A program made the position numbers and the translations under genes. Below the pieces are notes generated by a model. That model worked only from the letters and a program-made list of their open reading frames with translations, ran no database searches and was not told the DNA's origin. A stretch of DNA of 64,000 nucleotides from Diphasiastrum complanatum (lineage: Eukaryota > Streptophyta > Lycopodiopsida > Lycopodiales > Lycopodiaceae). Numbering within the stretch: the first letter of the stretch is position 1; each line of letters opens with the position of its first letter. The DNA is taken from positions 2,816,029-2,880,028 of the forward strand of contig CM055111.1 of assembly GCA_029204225.1 (NCBI GenBank). Direction: 5' to 3'. Positions 11,200 through 23,159 of the stretch are shown here, piece by piece.

Positions 11200-11766
11200 T
11201 TGATGATGAGGAGTCGTCAAACTTGAGTTGGCTCATGCTTGATGAAATGGAAATCACATAAATGGATATTAGATCAAAGTGATGATGTATATAGAAACTT
11301 TATGAAGATAGGAATAAAAAAAAGGTCATTTGAAAGATTGGAAGCACCCTTGTCGTGGATGCTAGAAAGAATAAAAAAAAAAGGCATTGGAACTCAAAAG
11401 GATTCAACCCAAAAAAAAAGGTAAACTAAAATAAACATGTGATCAAAATATCTAGCTCTCTATACGTACATCATATGAGTTCTAAGTAACATGTTGAAAA
11501 CATGTCATCGCTAGATATTTTGATCACATGTTTATTTTAGTTTACCTTTTTTTTTTGGGTTGAATCCTTTTGAGTTCCAATGCCTTTTTTTTTATTCTTT
11601 CCAGCATCCACGACAAGGGTGCTTCCAATCTTTCAAATGACCTTTTTTTTATTCCTATCTTCATAAAGTTTCTATATACATCATCACTTTGATCTAATAT
11701 CCATTTATGTGATTTCCATTTCATCAAGCGTGAGCCCACTCAAGTTTGACGACTCCTCATCATCAA
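11200..11766. repeat. Fold-back element, 257-bp inverted arms
   Basis: Left arm 11200-11456 and right arm 11510-11766 are inverse complements over their full length, with a few mismatches and homopolymer length changes. They surround a 53-bp spacer. Each arm has a short open frame, one per strand, containing ILDQSDDVYRNFMKIG and RSFERLEAPLSWMLERIKKK; I do not recognise the protein. A single partial third copy lies at 15539-15690. A transcript through here would fold into a long near-perfect hairpin. Confidence 0.9.
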
Positions 11767-13579
11767 TCTATATCAAATGTAATTCAACCATTAAAAAACT
11801 CATATCTAGTGACATGTAACCCATCTGATCACCAAGAGATAATATCCATACAATCATTTACACGTACAACAAATGTGATTCACATAATTGAGATTTGAAC
11901 TATCAAGATTGAATAATGACATAGTAAGAAAGAGGTGACTTAAAGAGTTGTCTGATTGAAGAGGGGCGATTTTTGTGTCCAAAAAAGTTGAAATAGCTGA
12001 GCTTGGTATGTGTTATTTTTTTCACAAGTAGTTTGCTATACCTAATTATGATTGGTCCATATTTTATGATTCGTTGTTCTACACGTTGTTTCTTCATTCT
12101 ACCATTTATGCTACAAGGTTTTTTTACTTTTTTCCATTGTTATGAGAATTTCAGGGGCAAAGCACCTCCTTTTGGGATTCTAGTTTGATATGTTTGTTAG
12201 ACTTGTGAGCTAAATGACAAAAAGCATAAGTGAACATCATCCAAAGTGTTAGGCATACCAATATTATTCTCTTCTTAGAGACAAGCTAGTCGATTTTTTG
12301 AGCTTTCTTGAAACAATTTCTATTTAAAAACACTTTACAATGTTGCCTTGGTCATGAAAGCTATTATAATCAACATGTATGGTCCTAGTCGACTTTTAAA
12401 ATTCAATGCTTTTGATCGGACAATTCTACTATGAAATTGTAGACACATATTTTCTAGGCTTATTTTTTTGTCTTAATCATTACTAATTTTTGCTAGTCAA
12501 GTAAATTTTTGATTGTCTCTTTGGTGAAAAAATGAGAGTTTACACTGTCACTCTTATTAGGGAGCTTTGAGCCCTCCACTTTTTTGGCAAAGTTTGGGTG
12601 GATGGACTTAATCATAACCAAGCTTGGTGGGTCATTGAAGTTTTTTGAGCGCTACAACTTTGTACTTTAACTTTAGAGCCTAGAGTAGAACTTGTAAAAG
12701 ACGCTATAACAAATGTGTAACAATTGATACATATCAAATAAAACTTAGGCTAGCACAACCAAAGTTAATATATGGACCTCTAAAAAAGTGAGATCCCTAC
12801 CTACCTACATGCTATCCAAAGTGAACATGAATTATTTACGTATGGATGAGCAAAGGCAAAAGTGTGGACAGAGGTCTGAGTGAAACGAAGAGTGGGCTGA
12901 ACCGGAAGCCCATGAGCATGTTATCCCCACACTAGCACTGGATAGCAGATTAACCATCTATGACAGACAGCCTCCATTTTGAACTTAGTTTGTACAAAAA
13001 TTGGCTAGGCGCTGCTTGTTGGCAGGTTGATGATGGGTTTCATTGAGAAGCATGGACAACAAAAATCTATGCATTTTTTTCTCCACAGGGTATAGTGAGC
13101 AAAATGCTCCCAAGAGGTTGTGGCTTTCTAGTAGAACCAATGAGAATTTCAATGTGAAAAATTGGTCATGTTAAAAGGAAATATAGTTTCAAGAGAGAAC
13201 CCAAATGTAGTACATATAGTGCAAGCTTTTGTGTGGGACAACCAACAAATTTGTAGTCTATCAACCTAAGTTCATTATGTTGAATTAAACAATAGAAGAC
13301 GATGAAGTCATTCTTCTTTTTGACACAAGTGTCCCTCACAACATTTTATTAAATTCTTATTTATCGAAAAAAGCTTCAGTTACAAACCATTGATTTTGGT
13401 TATAAGTTTGTAGTTCAATATGGTGGTGGCCTAGGAGAGGAGGCTTCTACCTAGTGCTATGAAAGTCGTTCACATATCCATGAGACAATATGTAAAAGAA
13501 GATCATAGCCAATACCAAAGCAGAGTTAGTTACGACTGAGACCGCCGCCACCATTTTAGCCAGATAGTTACATGAGTAC
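11767..13579. other. No gene seen
   Basis: AT-rich, with only short chance frames. No LTR ends, motif-bearing relics or tandem arrays were noticed. Confidence 0.5.
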
Positions 13580-13912
13580 TTGAAAAAAGAGGCAGCTTGC
13601 AGACCGTCTAGACCTCAGAGTTTCCGTAACCCTCTACATGCCTATCCTGTACACAAAAAAGAGATTCTGTCAGATGTCCTATTCTATAAGAACTTTGATG
13701 CCTACAGTCTTTATCTACCTCCAGTTGTGTTTCTCATTGATGACCAACCTCTTGAGTTGCGGCCATCCACTAGCCCACAAATCACACTCACAGGGCCTAC
13801 TACAAAGATGCCTATGAGAGTTTATGTGGGTTTTCTATTATTGTTGCGCACTAGCAAAGATTATACGTATACTTCTTGCTTGACCACATTAAATCATTAT
13901 ACCAACCAATGA
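13580..13912 (+). CDS. Unrecognised short open frame
   Basis: 110 codons starting MKKEAACRPSRPQSFRNP. The middle (LPPVVFLIDDQPLELRP) has natural-looking amino acid use, but I recognise no domain. It overlaps the end of a decayed copia integrase on the other strand. It may be a remnant exon or chance. No promoter or splice support is visible. Confidence 0.2.
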   Translation: MKKEAACRPSRPQSFRNPLHAYPVHKKEILSDVLFYKNFDAYSLYLPPVVFLIDDQPLELRPSTSPQITLTGPTTKMPMRVYVGFLLLLRTSKDYTYTSCLTTLNHYTNQ

Positions 13913-14150
13913 ATTTGGATCCACTTTGATCCTAGTATTTGGTTGAGTAACAACAAGAGGTTTGAACTTTTCAAACGTTCCAAACACCATGCTATCCAAG
14001 GACAAGAGATCCAAGTGTAGCTAGAACGATCATCTAAGAAAGTGGCATATATCTTTGCATCTTGAGAGAAACAATGGCCATCCATATGACAAACTTCAAA
14101 GGGAGTGAAATATTGCTTTACAATAAGAGACAATGAGAGGAAAACGAGGA
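13897..14150 (-). pseudogene. Decayed copia integrase relic
   Basis: The minus strand reads TPFEVCHMDGHCFSQDAKIY then ATFLDDRSSYTWI. These align with the copia integrase pattern P-E-hhH-D-V...FhDDxSRYTW. In the next frame VFGTFEKFKPLVVTQ continues the match (usual VFEKFKxFKxLVE). The zinc region and the D35E part are missing or unreadable. This is a short fragment with frame changes. Confidence 0.6.
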
Positions 14151-14620
14151 TTGTTAATACTTTTTTAGCTCTCTTTTCTGATGATAAATTGTTTTCTAGT
14201 AAATGATGAGTGAACATAGTGGTGTGGGCATACAATGACACAACCAAATACAACTTGTTATCAACTTCAAGATGTGTAAATAGGAATGAAATACAAGTAG
14301 AGACCTATGGAAATAACACACTCTTTTGGAATGGCCCAAGAATTATGCCATGTAGTTATGTTTGCATGGTGAAAATGAAACATGTAAAAGCTTCTTGTTT
14401 CTTATCATCCCTGGTACTCATGTTTTGAATCATGGTTTCGCTTTACAAAAAGAGACAGTTAGAGGAAAACGAGGATTGTTAATTCTTTTTTAGCTCTCTT
14501 TTCTCATAATTTTCAAAATGTAACAACTACTACTTTACAAATGATGAATGATATCATAGAAAAGTTTCTCGTTATGTATTTGGATGATAAATTGTTTTTT
14601 AGTAAATGATGAGTGAACAT
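14113..14620 (+). repeat. Local duplication, one copy split
   Basis: About 105 bp at 14113-14217 recurs at about 14442-14620. The second copy is interrupted after AGCTCTCTTTTC by roughly 80 bp (about 14504-14583). Shared words include GAGGAAAACGAGGATTG and AGTAAATGATGAGTGAACAT. Confidence 0.75.
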
Positions 14621-15163
14621 ATCTCACATTTTCACACATTGTTATAGCTATGGTAGGATCACAAAATGTATGCTAAGAGAATCCCTGCCTCTAGCTTTCT
14701 TCTGTAGAATGCGAAATAACTTAGGCATTTGATATTTATGGATCAAGTGAGGATGGCTCACAAAGGTGGAGGTTATTTGGAATTGGGATGAATTTTTCAT
14801 AATAGATCGTGTGAAATCCTCAATTGTGATCATCAATTGGTATGATCAAATCATCAATGAATATTCATATTTGATATATGTCACAAAAGGGGAGTACAAG
14901 AATAGATTTCTCAAGAAAACTGAGAATCTCAATTGCGAAGCCTTTGATTAGCTCTATCGTGAAGTGGCTACCCACCCTTATGTGGCATATAGTGGATCTA
15001 AATGCACCATTGGTTTTCATGAAAACAAACATAAGTAGCATTGTTGTAGGTGTTATATTTATCTAGCATGGTCATAATGAGATTAATGCTATTGTTTATG
15101 CTCCAATGATATGGTGTTACCATGTATATGATACTTAAGCTTATGAGGTTTCAACTAAGAGCA
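14621..15163. other. No gene seen
   Basis: Short overlapping frames on both strands without recognisable domains. May be the decayed continuation of the copia relic to the left. Confidence 0.4.
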
Positions 15164-15314
15164 AGAAATTATATGTTCACGTTTTAAATATTTTTTTTTG
15201 AGACCACTCTGCTAGCATGCTAGCCTAGAGAGCTAGAAATTTTTCTTTCTAATGGCATATAGAACCTTTGGTTTTTGGGTAGTGGATCGTGTTTTGTGGG
15301 GCCAAACAAAACCT
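15164..15314 (+). repeat. 151-bp dispersed repeat (inverse of 54525-54675)
   Basis: Matches 54525-54675 in inverse orientation with a few differences. Contains the 14-bp palindrome GCTAGCATGCTAGC and the word AGTGGATCGTGTTTTGTGG. Identity of the family is unknown. Confidence 0.85.
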
Positions 15315-15326
15315 TCATTGTACAAC

Positions 15327-15475
15327 AATCTTATTAGTGAGAGCAATAATCAATTATAATTATATCATTATAATCTTATTAGTGAGAGGAATCTACAAAA
15401 ATTATCAATTATCACTTGCAGAATAATGTAAAGATCAATAAGATTGTTGCTCTTATAATCTTATTAGTGAGAGTC
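15327..15475 (+). repeat. Three dispersed copies of an 18-bp word
   Basis: The word AATCTTATTAGTGAGAG occurs near 15328, 15371 and 15457. Between the second and third copies lies a 43-bp segment (15411-15453) identical to 52001-52043, just past the kinase stop codon. Confidence 0.8.
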
Positions 15476-15538
15476 AATTATATCAGAAACGTCATTCCAG
15501 TGTAATTTGTCATGCTTCGCAAAGTCTTGAAGAAAACA

Positions 15539-15690
15539 AGGTCATTTGAAAGATTGGAAGCACCCTTGTCGTGGATGCTGGAAAGAATAAAAAAAAAGGC
15601 AGTGGAACTCAAAAGGATTCAACCCAAAAAGAAGAAGAAGGTAATTCTCTACTCAACTAAAATAAACATGTGATCAAAATATCTAGCTGC
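15539..15690 (+). repeat. Third copy of the fold-back arm sequence
   Basis: About 150 bp matching the inner half of the 11.2-11.8 kb arms, including the frame RSFERLEAPLSWMLERIKKK and the tail GTGATCAAAATATCTAGC. It is single and not inverted. It has a small insertion after AAGAAGAAGG relative to the other copies. Confidence 0.85.
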
Positions 15691-16926
15691 TATTGCAGCA
15701 AAAATAAAGTTTAATAAAACCTTGTGCAAAAATGTCAGTGAATTTAGCATTATTTTCCAGCATGATTAGGCATTTAAACTGGAAAGGGAAATTCACTTTT
15801 TTCTGGCTACCTATTTTTGTGTATTATGGAAAGAGCTCGGCATATAGATAGGTGAGGCCTGGAGGGGTTAGGACTAGGATTCTTCACCAGGCAAAATGGC
15901 AAAATATCATATGCCTTACTCATTCCATTTCATAAAAGATAATGGCTGGTTTTTCACATGACCATTATGCAGTAAAATTTGCATTTAAAAAACACAATCA
16001 ACGTTTTCAAAACTGAGCTTTTTCCACAGGACCATTATGAAGCAGAATTTGCATTTGCAAAACATAATCACCCTTGAAAATGGCGGGTCAACCATTTGCT
16101 TTCTAAGCAGTATGAAATATGGGCAGAAAAGTGTTCAAGTTGGTCAATGGAGTTTCTAAAAACTAAAATTAAAGTCAATGTCTTAAATCACAAGAGAATC
16201 TATGCATAAAGAGCTTTGCGACATTGCTAAGAACTTTATTGCAAGAATTTGGTCCTTTAGATGCATCTTCATATGCAAGTCGAAGTAGCAACAAATTCAT
16301 GCCTCTTTTATTGCATGCATGCCCACATTTTAGTTGCACCTTTTTATGCAATTTCCATACCTCTTTTTCTCACATGCTTTCCTAGGCTCTCTGGGAGGGT
16401 ATATCTCTGGGAGGGTATATTAATAAAAATGGGTATCAACTTGGATATCACTAAATATGATTTTACTAAGGTTGATACTTGACTAGGGCTAGTTTGAGCC
16501 CAATGAATGTTGTTATCAATACACAAATAAGGGGAAAAAAGGATTGATTTTGCGATGGTATGAATACAATATCCATTTTTTCTTAAATTTAATTCTTGGT
16601 GCCTTAAATACATTGGTGGGCACCAAGAAAGTATTGGCCTTTAAAATCATTTGCATATTGCATTTAAAAAGGTCATGCTTTTCATTGAGTGCATACTGCC
16701 CTTGAAAGACAATGTGATTTTAGATTATACTTATTTACTTATGCTTCGATTTGGTATCACCCTTGCAATACTCATACTGGTTGATATTAGCCACCAATTT
16801 GTAGGAATGCTTATATTCATAACTTAGATGGTGTCAATTTTTTTATAAAGTCTAATATCAGGATCCGATTGGTATTCAAATTTCAATACTTGCCCAACAC
16901 TACTCTCAACTTGCACAATGTAGCAA
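15691..16926. other. No gene seen
   Basis: Non-coding. Contains an imperfect duplication of about 65 bp (near 15950-16010 and 16022-16085, sharing GACCATTATG and TTTGCATTT). A tiny tandem CTCTGGGAGGGTATAT lies near 16390. Confidence 0.5.
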
Positions 16927-17064
16927 CATCATCACCAACAACAATAAATCAATAAAGATTACTTATTTGCATTCACAAAATGATTCTATATGTTACATCA
17001 TCACCAACAACAATAAATCAATAAAGATTACTTATTTGCATTCACAAAATCCTTTTATATGTTT
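16927..17064. repeat. 69-bp tandem duplication
   Basis: 16927-16995 and 16996-17064 are near-identical head-to-tail copies that begin CATCATCACCAACAACAATA. Two units only, so a recent slippage or repair event. Confidence 0.9.
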
Positions 17065-17289
17065 TTTCTATCATTGTCGTATCTCTACTCATGCATACAC
17101 ATTAAAATCAGAGTTCAACCCTTGTAATAAGGAAAGGAAAGGCTAATCATTTTCATAGTTCCAAGACAACTAGGACTTGAAAATAGCTTATTTTCTTGCA
17201 TCCAATACTAAACAATCACACTTTTTATTCAAGGCAATGACTTTGTGGTATACCATAATGTTCTTACACCTACAACGCACAATGGTTCT

Positions 17290-18520
17290 GTTGTCAATAT
17301 GAAGAAAAAAGACAAAGCAGTCACTGATCCTGCACCATCTCCAAGGAGATCTAGTAGAGAAAGAAGACAACCTGTCAAGTACATACCAGACAGCTCAGCT
17401 TCTGTATCAGAAGAGTTTTGTGGATTTGGAGGTGAACCACAAACCTATCAAGAAGTTGTTTAATGTCCAGAAAAAGACAAATGGATAAAGGCCATGGAAC
17501 AGAGATGGACTCCATGAAGAATAACAAAGTCTAGACTCTTAAACGAGTGTCAGCAGATAGGAAAACTGTCAAGTGCAAGTGGGTCTATAGTGTAAAGATC
17601 GTATATAGTGAAGTAATCATTATTGGTGTCTATGATGACGACACACTAATTCTGTCAAAGAGCGACACATTGATTGCACAGGTGAAAAAGGATATTTCAA
17701 GGCACTTTGAAATATCATACCCAAGAGAAGCAAAATGCTACATGGGCTTGCAGATTGATAGAGATCTTGAGGGTGGAAGACTGTATCTACAACAATCAAG
17801 ATACATTCAGAAAATCCTTTATGATTTTCAGATGGCTTATTGCAAGGGAGTAAATACTCCGATGATTTCTAGCACAATACTAACAAATGAAGACTGTCAT
17901 AGAGATGATGCAGAATGATAAGCAATGCAACATAAGCTTTAACGAAGGCTTATTGGTTCCTTGATGTACTTGGCAGACAATATGCGGCCAGACATTGCTT
18001 ACGCAGTGTTCAGATTGAGCCAGTTCAACATAGATCCAGGACCCATACATTGGAAAATTGCCAAGAGGATCCTGCAATACCTACATCATACAAACGAGTA
18101 TGGGCTTTGCTATTGCCATGATCCGGGATTTCAGCTGAAGTCCTATAGTGATGCGATCTAGGCATCAATCAAAGACGACTCCAAGAGCATCTTAGGAGGC
18201 TACACCATCACAGAAGACCATTGTAGTATATGCAGCTATCATTTGGATCAACATGAAACAAACAATAACCGCCCAACCTTCTTGTGAGGCAGAGTATGTT
18301 GTTGCAGCCAAGATGGCTAATGAGTTGACATGGCTCAAACAGTTCCTAGATGGACTAAGAGAGAGCACCAATGAACCACTAACGTTGTACATGGACAATA
18401 CTTCTACTATACATTTGACAAAGGATCCTATGTCTACAAATTACTGTCACTATGAACAAAAGGTCGAAATTAAAACACAATCAATTGATTTAGCATGTAA
18501 TACTGGAAATTTGAGATAGT
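17290..18520 (+). pseudogene. Copia pseudogene F (connector, RT, RNase H)
   Basis: Starts in the integrase-RT connector with PSPRRSSRERRQPVKYIPD. Next come the RT beginning (TVKCKWVYSVKI) and an internal deletion that removes the LNG and LKQ motifs. It resumes at EVIIIGVYDDDTLILSK, the YVDD box with Y-DDD in place. Later blocks are YMGLQIDRD, YLADNMRPDIAYAV, IHWKIAKRILQYL and the RNase H pieces SCEAEYVVAAK and LYMDNTST. Stops and frame changes occur at about 17461, 17550, 17917 and 18159. The sequence type differs from elements A-D (NTPM, EYGLCY), so it is a separate copia lineage. No LTRs are recognised around it. Confidence 0.88.
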
Positions 18521-18796
18521 GTAGTAAACATGTCATTGGAATAACTTTCTGCGCAGAAATATGCTAGTCTGTTACACTTTTGCTCTGAAGAAAATCTTTA
18601 CTCAATGGAAGCATGGTTTTGCATTGTTTATACAAATCAATTCATATCCATCAACGAAGTAAAACATACTCTCATTTCAACAGATGTGATCAAACTAAAC
18701 CAAAAGTTGCAACAACTATTTCTCAGTCGTCTGCTTGAAAATGCTTAATTTTCAGAGTTTATCTGTTGAAAGAAACACCCATCTCCAGAAAATGAT

Positions 18797-18910
18797 CTTT
18801 GTGTTCTAGTCCCTAGTAACTATCCTCAGACAAGGAGAACATAGCTAACATTGTAAATTGTACACAGAGTTCTCCTTGTTTGAGGATAGTTACTAGGGAC
18901 TAGCACAAAG
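18797..18910. repeat. 114-bp snap-back hairpin
   Basis: Arms 18806-18840 and 18869-18903 are near-perfect 35-bp inverse complements (CTAGTCCCTAGTAACTATCC at the outer end). They extend through CTTTGTG / CACAAAG after a 2-base offset. The loop is 28 bp. It may be a small MITE-like element or a fold-back made by template switching. Confidence 0.88.
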
Positions 18911-21900
18911 AGAAATAGACTTGTTTGTCTCCTATGATAACTGGAGATCCAATCAAATGAGGAACTGTACTCAAGCATTTGCAGACCATAAATTGTAGCA
19001 AAATAACATCCACTAGATAAATTAAATTCTCCACAGATAAAATACTTATCTTGTGAGAATGTCTGTGAGATCCATAGGTTCTCAAATAAAATACTGGAGT
19101 AGAGAGATTCAAAACACTGATCTGAATTCTTACTCAAATAATAGATCAAGAATTAGTGATCACACTTAAGAGTCATCACCATTTCCTATAATCCTTTGAC
19201 AATAATTAAGTATCTATTTATGATCTGTCAACCATAAATATTTAGATTCATATGATTCGCCAATCGTAATTTCCTACAATCCAAAATCATAATCATTTAC
19301 AAATTACTAGAGTATATGTCCAACATAACTTAGGAAAAGTAAGAGTCATTCCAAAATCTTTTCATTAAGAAAATACTGGATTTAGGAATACTTTCAAAAC
19401 ATGATTCTTTAACTGAAGTGCAAGATTCAAGTTCTATAAACAACTGGTAATTAAAGACTGAACGCATACCAAAATGACAATCATCTTCAACTACAAAAAA
19501 CTTTAGATTACAATCCAGAATCACATCTAGATACCCAAAGTCCTACTGAAAATCAATTCAGTTATTATTCTTGGATTCATTATGATTCGTTATCCAATTG
19601 AGCACTCTGGGATACAATCACAAATGAGTTGAGTCTATTCCTTAACTAAGGAATACTCTATCCCAAAAATAATATATATCCAATGCACATAATTTTAACT
19701 GATGAACCCAAATGATTTACTAATCATGCGTCTTATAAGCTAAATAATTCAAAACTATCAGTTTCTGGTAAAACCACATCATACTGATCGTTTTACCAAT
19801 TAACTTCATCCTGGAGTAATCAACTACTCAAGTTAATTGCCAATAATTTAGAAATCTCAAATGTCTAGGTGAAGAATTCAATTATACTAGTATGACAACA
19901 CATTTAGATCCTTATCCAAATCATTTATAAGTTAATCCATAAATCTTCCATACAAAGATTTGTTAACTCTGCAAGTATTTGTCAAGACAATACTTGATCA
20001 TATGCTTATGTTTGTCGACTAGGTTAAGTGCACCAGATAACCTTAGTAACTAGGAATACATAGTATATTCATACAAGATTAATCATGCACATATGAGAAT
20101 AATCTCAGTATGACCCAGTACATAAACACATTCTTACCTGGCATATTCCTCTAGAAACCACATATGTTACTCACATATCTCACTGAGATCTTGTAACTCA
20201 GCTACAGAATAATTTCTATTTCTCATGACTAAATAACATATCCAAAAAATCTCTAAGACGAATAAAATTCACTCTCAACAGTTTTTTCAATCCAACTTAC
20301 CTCTAATAGCATAATTTCTTTCACTCAATCAACCCCTCTCTGGTGCTAGTACTCAAACTAAGATTAGGCTAATACAGAACTCTTAGACTTAAATTCTAAT
20401 CAAACTTACTTCTATTCCAATCAAAATGGAATTAGTAACCTTTGACCTTTCATTGTACTACTTATAGATAATGATTCAAATATCAAACTTGTTCTAGAAC
20501 CAGATTGTCCACACAATCCCTAGAGAATTCCTCTTACTCAAAAAGCTCCAACTAGGTTTCTTACTCTGAATCTATCCGAAATTACTTTCAGACCAAAACT
20601 CATTTCTATACCACATCTGGTTCTCTTCCAAAAATTATGCAACCAATAGATTCCCAAATAGAATTTTATCCCATCACTTCACCTCTCCTTTTAAAGCAAT
20701 TATAGATTTCAATAAAAGTTAACTGGAAAGATGATATATGAAAGTATCCAAATCCTAGAAAAGTCAATAATAAGTACTTCCAGTAAAGGATTCACTTCAT
20801 TACAAACATGACTTCTCCTTCAAATATTTTCAATCTGAGTGATAGAAACTACTATTCCATTCGAAATCCATTTATGCAATAGAGATATTCTAGGTTTAAA
20901 AAATTGAAATATTTTAACCTTAGAATTTATCTGAATTCCAAGTCTATTCACACAAGTAGTAATTTATATGACATAACATTTTTTTAGAAGAATAACTTCA
21001 TGCTGGAAAGAATCATATAAATTAGTATGATATCTTATATTCAAGAAATTACTAAGAAGTAAATGATTAATTAAGAAAGTGAGAAATAGATTTCAGGGCC
21101 TCTGATTTTGTAAATAATGAGATACCATATTAGGATCTAGATTAAACCTCAAAATTTTCCAAAGTAGCCCACATTTGATTGAATGGTTTTCTTTTTTCTC
21201 GTATCGCGACTAGGTACTAAAACACACCATTGATCATCAGATCTTTACAGTCCTAGAATTTCCTTTCCAAAATGACTGATGTCCCATACCATCAGCTTTT
21301 CCTTCCAAAAAACTCTGTGACTGCCTTATTTGATATTCTAGAGATCCTTTGATCATCTAGTTGTCCTATAATCCATATAGGGTATTATCTCTTGTTTCCA
21401 AACACTAGAGAATCCATTTATTTGGATGATTGGCATGCCTATCAGATGGATACCACAAATCCACATCTGACCATGTGACTTAAAAAGAAGAATTAACATG
21501 GTTCCACATTGGATTCTGATCTTTTCTGGTCAATGAATAAGCTTCGAATCCCCTATTGATGCATCAAATTTAGGGACAAGCTTCTGTCAACTAACAAATC
21601 CAATGTAATCCACGTATCTGATTCCACTTCTAACATCACAATTGACATCCAAAATTGCAGATAACTCAATGGTTACAAAGATAACATTTATTAATTCAAT
21701 TAAATGAATTTAGTCCAGGAAATTAATAATCGGTGTTAAGCAATTATTTACTGGGAATCACCTAGAATACTAACTACAAAATACATTTCCCAATCACACG
21801 TACTACCTCTGATTTCCACTCTTCTTTCCTTAGAATTTTCAGTTCTCTAAAAATCTATTTCAGCTAAGGTACCAAGAAGACGTAGCTGGCAATGAATCAA

Positions 21901-22560
21901 TGACTACAATGAGGAGTAGGGCGAGTTTGGCCTCAATATGTAGAGCCAAAATCAACCTGGGCACATAGTCATGCATAGCCCTAAGTTCCCTATACATAGA
22001 TTCACCTAGAATAGAGTCCTAAGCATGGACCAACTATTCATAGAATTGCTATTGATAACTCTAGACATGCATACACTATCTCATACCTTGTCTAAACTCT
22101 ATTTAGTGTGTTCTGGGCCTCACAAGGATATTAGTTACTTTCAGGTCACATCCAATATGACATGGCATAACGAACAACTTGATTTACAGGAGTACCGTGT
22201 ATCCAAGACTAGGAGTATACTAAATCTTACTTACTAGCCATGAACATAACACTGATCACTCCAACAAATGAAGAACAGCTCCTGGATGAAGAACGTCTCG
22301 TTCCTAGCATGCACAGCTAACGCCCGTGGACAAAGATTCTCAAGCAATCAGGGATGAAGAAGCTACGGAAAGCACGTGATGCAGCACATGAAGACGAATT
22401 AGGGGGAGGGAGAGAGCATTGTTAGCATGATGTTAGAGCAGAGAAAAACGAAGGAGGAATCTCGACCAGAGGAAAATGAAGGAGGGATAGAGCGAAGTTA
22501 GCGCCAAAAAAAATTGGTGCTAATTAATGCTGTCGTCGGGCCAATCGTATAGTAGGCATT
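18911..22560. other. 3.6-kb AT-rich stretch without genes
   Basis: No supported frame, LTR ends, tandem array or relic motif found by eye. The sequence is uniformly AT-rich and may be very old transposon DNA. Confidence 0.5.
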
Positions 22561-22567
22561 TTTGGGT

Positions 22568-22630
22568 TACTAAGTTTGAGCATTTTTTGGGGTCCAAGTT
22601 TGAGCATTTTTTTGGGTGTAAGTTTGAGCC
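22568..22630. repeat. Short tandem repeat, about 25-bp unit
   Basis: Three units built on AAGTTTGAGCATTTTTTGGG. Read on the minus strand they encode the repeated end (TQKNAQT, TPKNAQT) of the overlapping short frame. Confidence 0.8.
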
Positions 22631-22917
22631 TCATTTTCGAAACTATAAAGCATATTAGAATTTTCAACTGCAAGGAAGATTACAATGATGGCAGTGGGAG
22701 ACAACGACCCATGTGCATCATTAGGATTGCCTTCACACACAAGCGATGGCGGGCTGAGGGTGACAGCAGATTTCTCTTGGCCTGCCTCTTGCTTCTCGAT
22801 TGATTCTGCCTCAAGATACGTCTCAACAGATATGTTCGGATGATCCCCTACCGACAACTTATTGGGGGGTGTATGTGACAGGACCTCACCGCTATTCTTA
22901 CTAAATAGGTCGGCCAC
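22570..22917 (-). CDS. Hypothetical protein, possible first exon
   Basis: 115 codons opening MADLFSKNSGEVLSHTPPNK. The first 80 or so residues have soluble-protein composition, followed by a hydrophobic run AIIVIFLAV. The DNA under that run (TAATCTTCCTTGCAG on the minus strand) looks like a splice acceptor, so the true exon structure may differ. The last residues are encoded by the short tandem repeat. No domain recognised and no continuation found. It could be a gene scrap or chance. Confidence 0.25.
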   Translation of the reverse strand: MADLFSKNSGEVLSHTPPNKLSVGDHPNISVETYLEAESIEKQEAGQEKSAVTLSPPSLVCEGNPNDAHGSLSPTAIIVIFLAVENSNMLYSFENEAQTYTQKNAQTWTPKNAQT

Positions 22918-23159
22918 GCGTTGCTACCTTCAAGAATCATTTGCTGCTTTTGACCATAGTTCTTTGTCATTGTTTGCAGAATTTGCTCACATGGCAACTT
23001 CCTCAAGCCAGCTTGAACCAAGCCCAATTTCTAGGCTTTCAACAAGCCATGTCAAATTATTGAGTCATTGCAATATCATTGAGCACCTGGTTCAATGGAA
23101 ACTATTCACTCAGTCTCCTATTGTTAAGAGACAATATGAGAAAATTTCAATTTATAAGG

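Noticed and set aside
18911-22560. Hidden decayed polyprotein in the 3.6-kb gap
   Set aside because: No catalytic block or family phrase could be read in any frame by eye.
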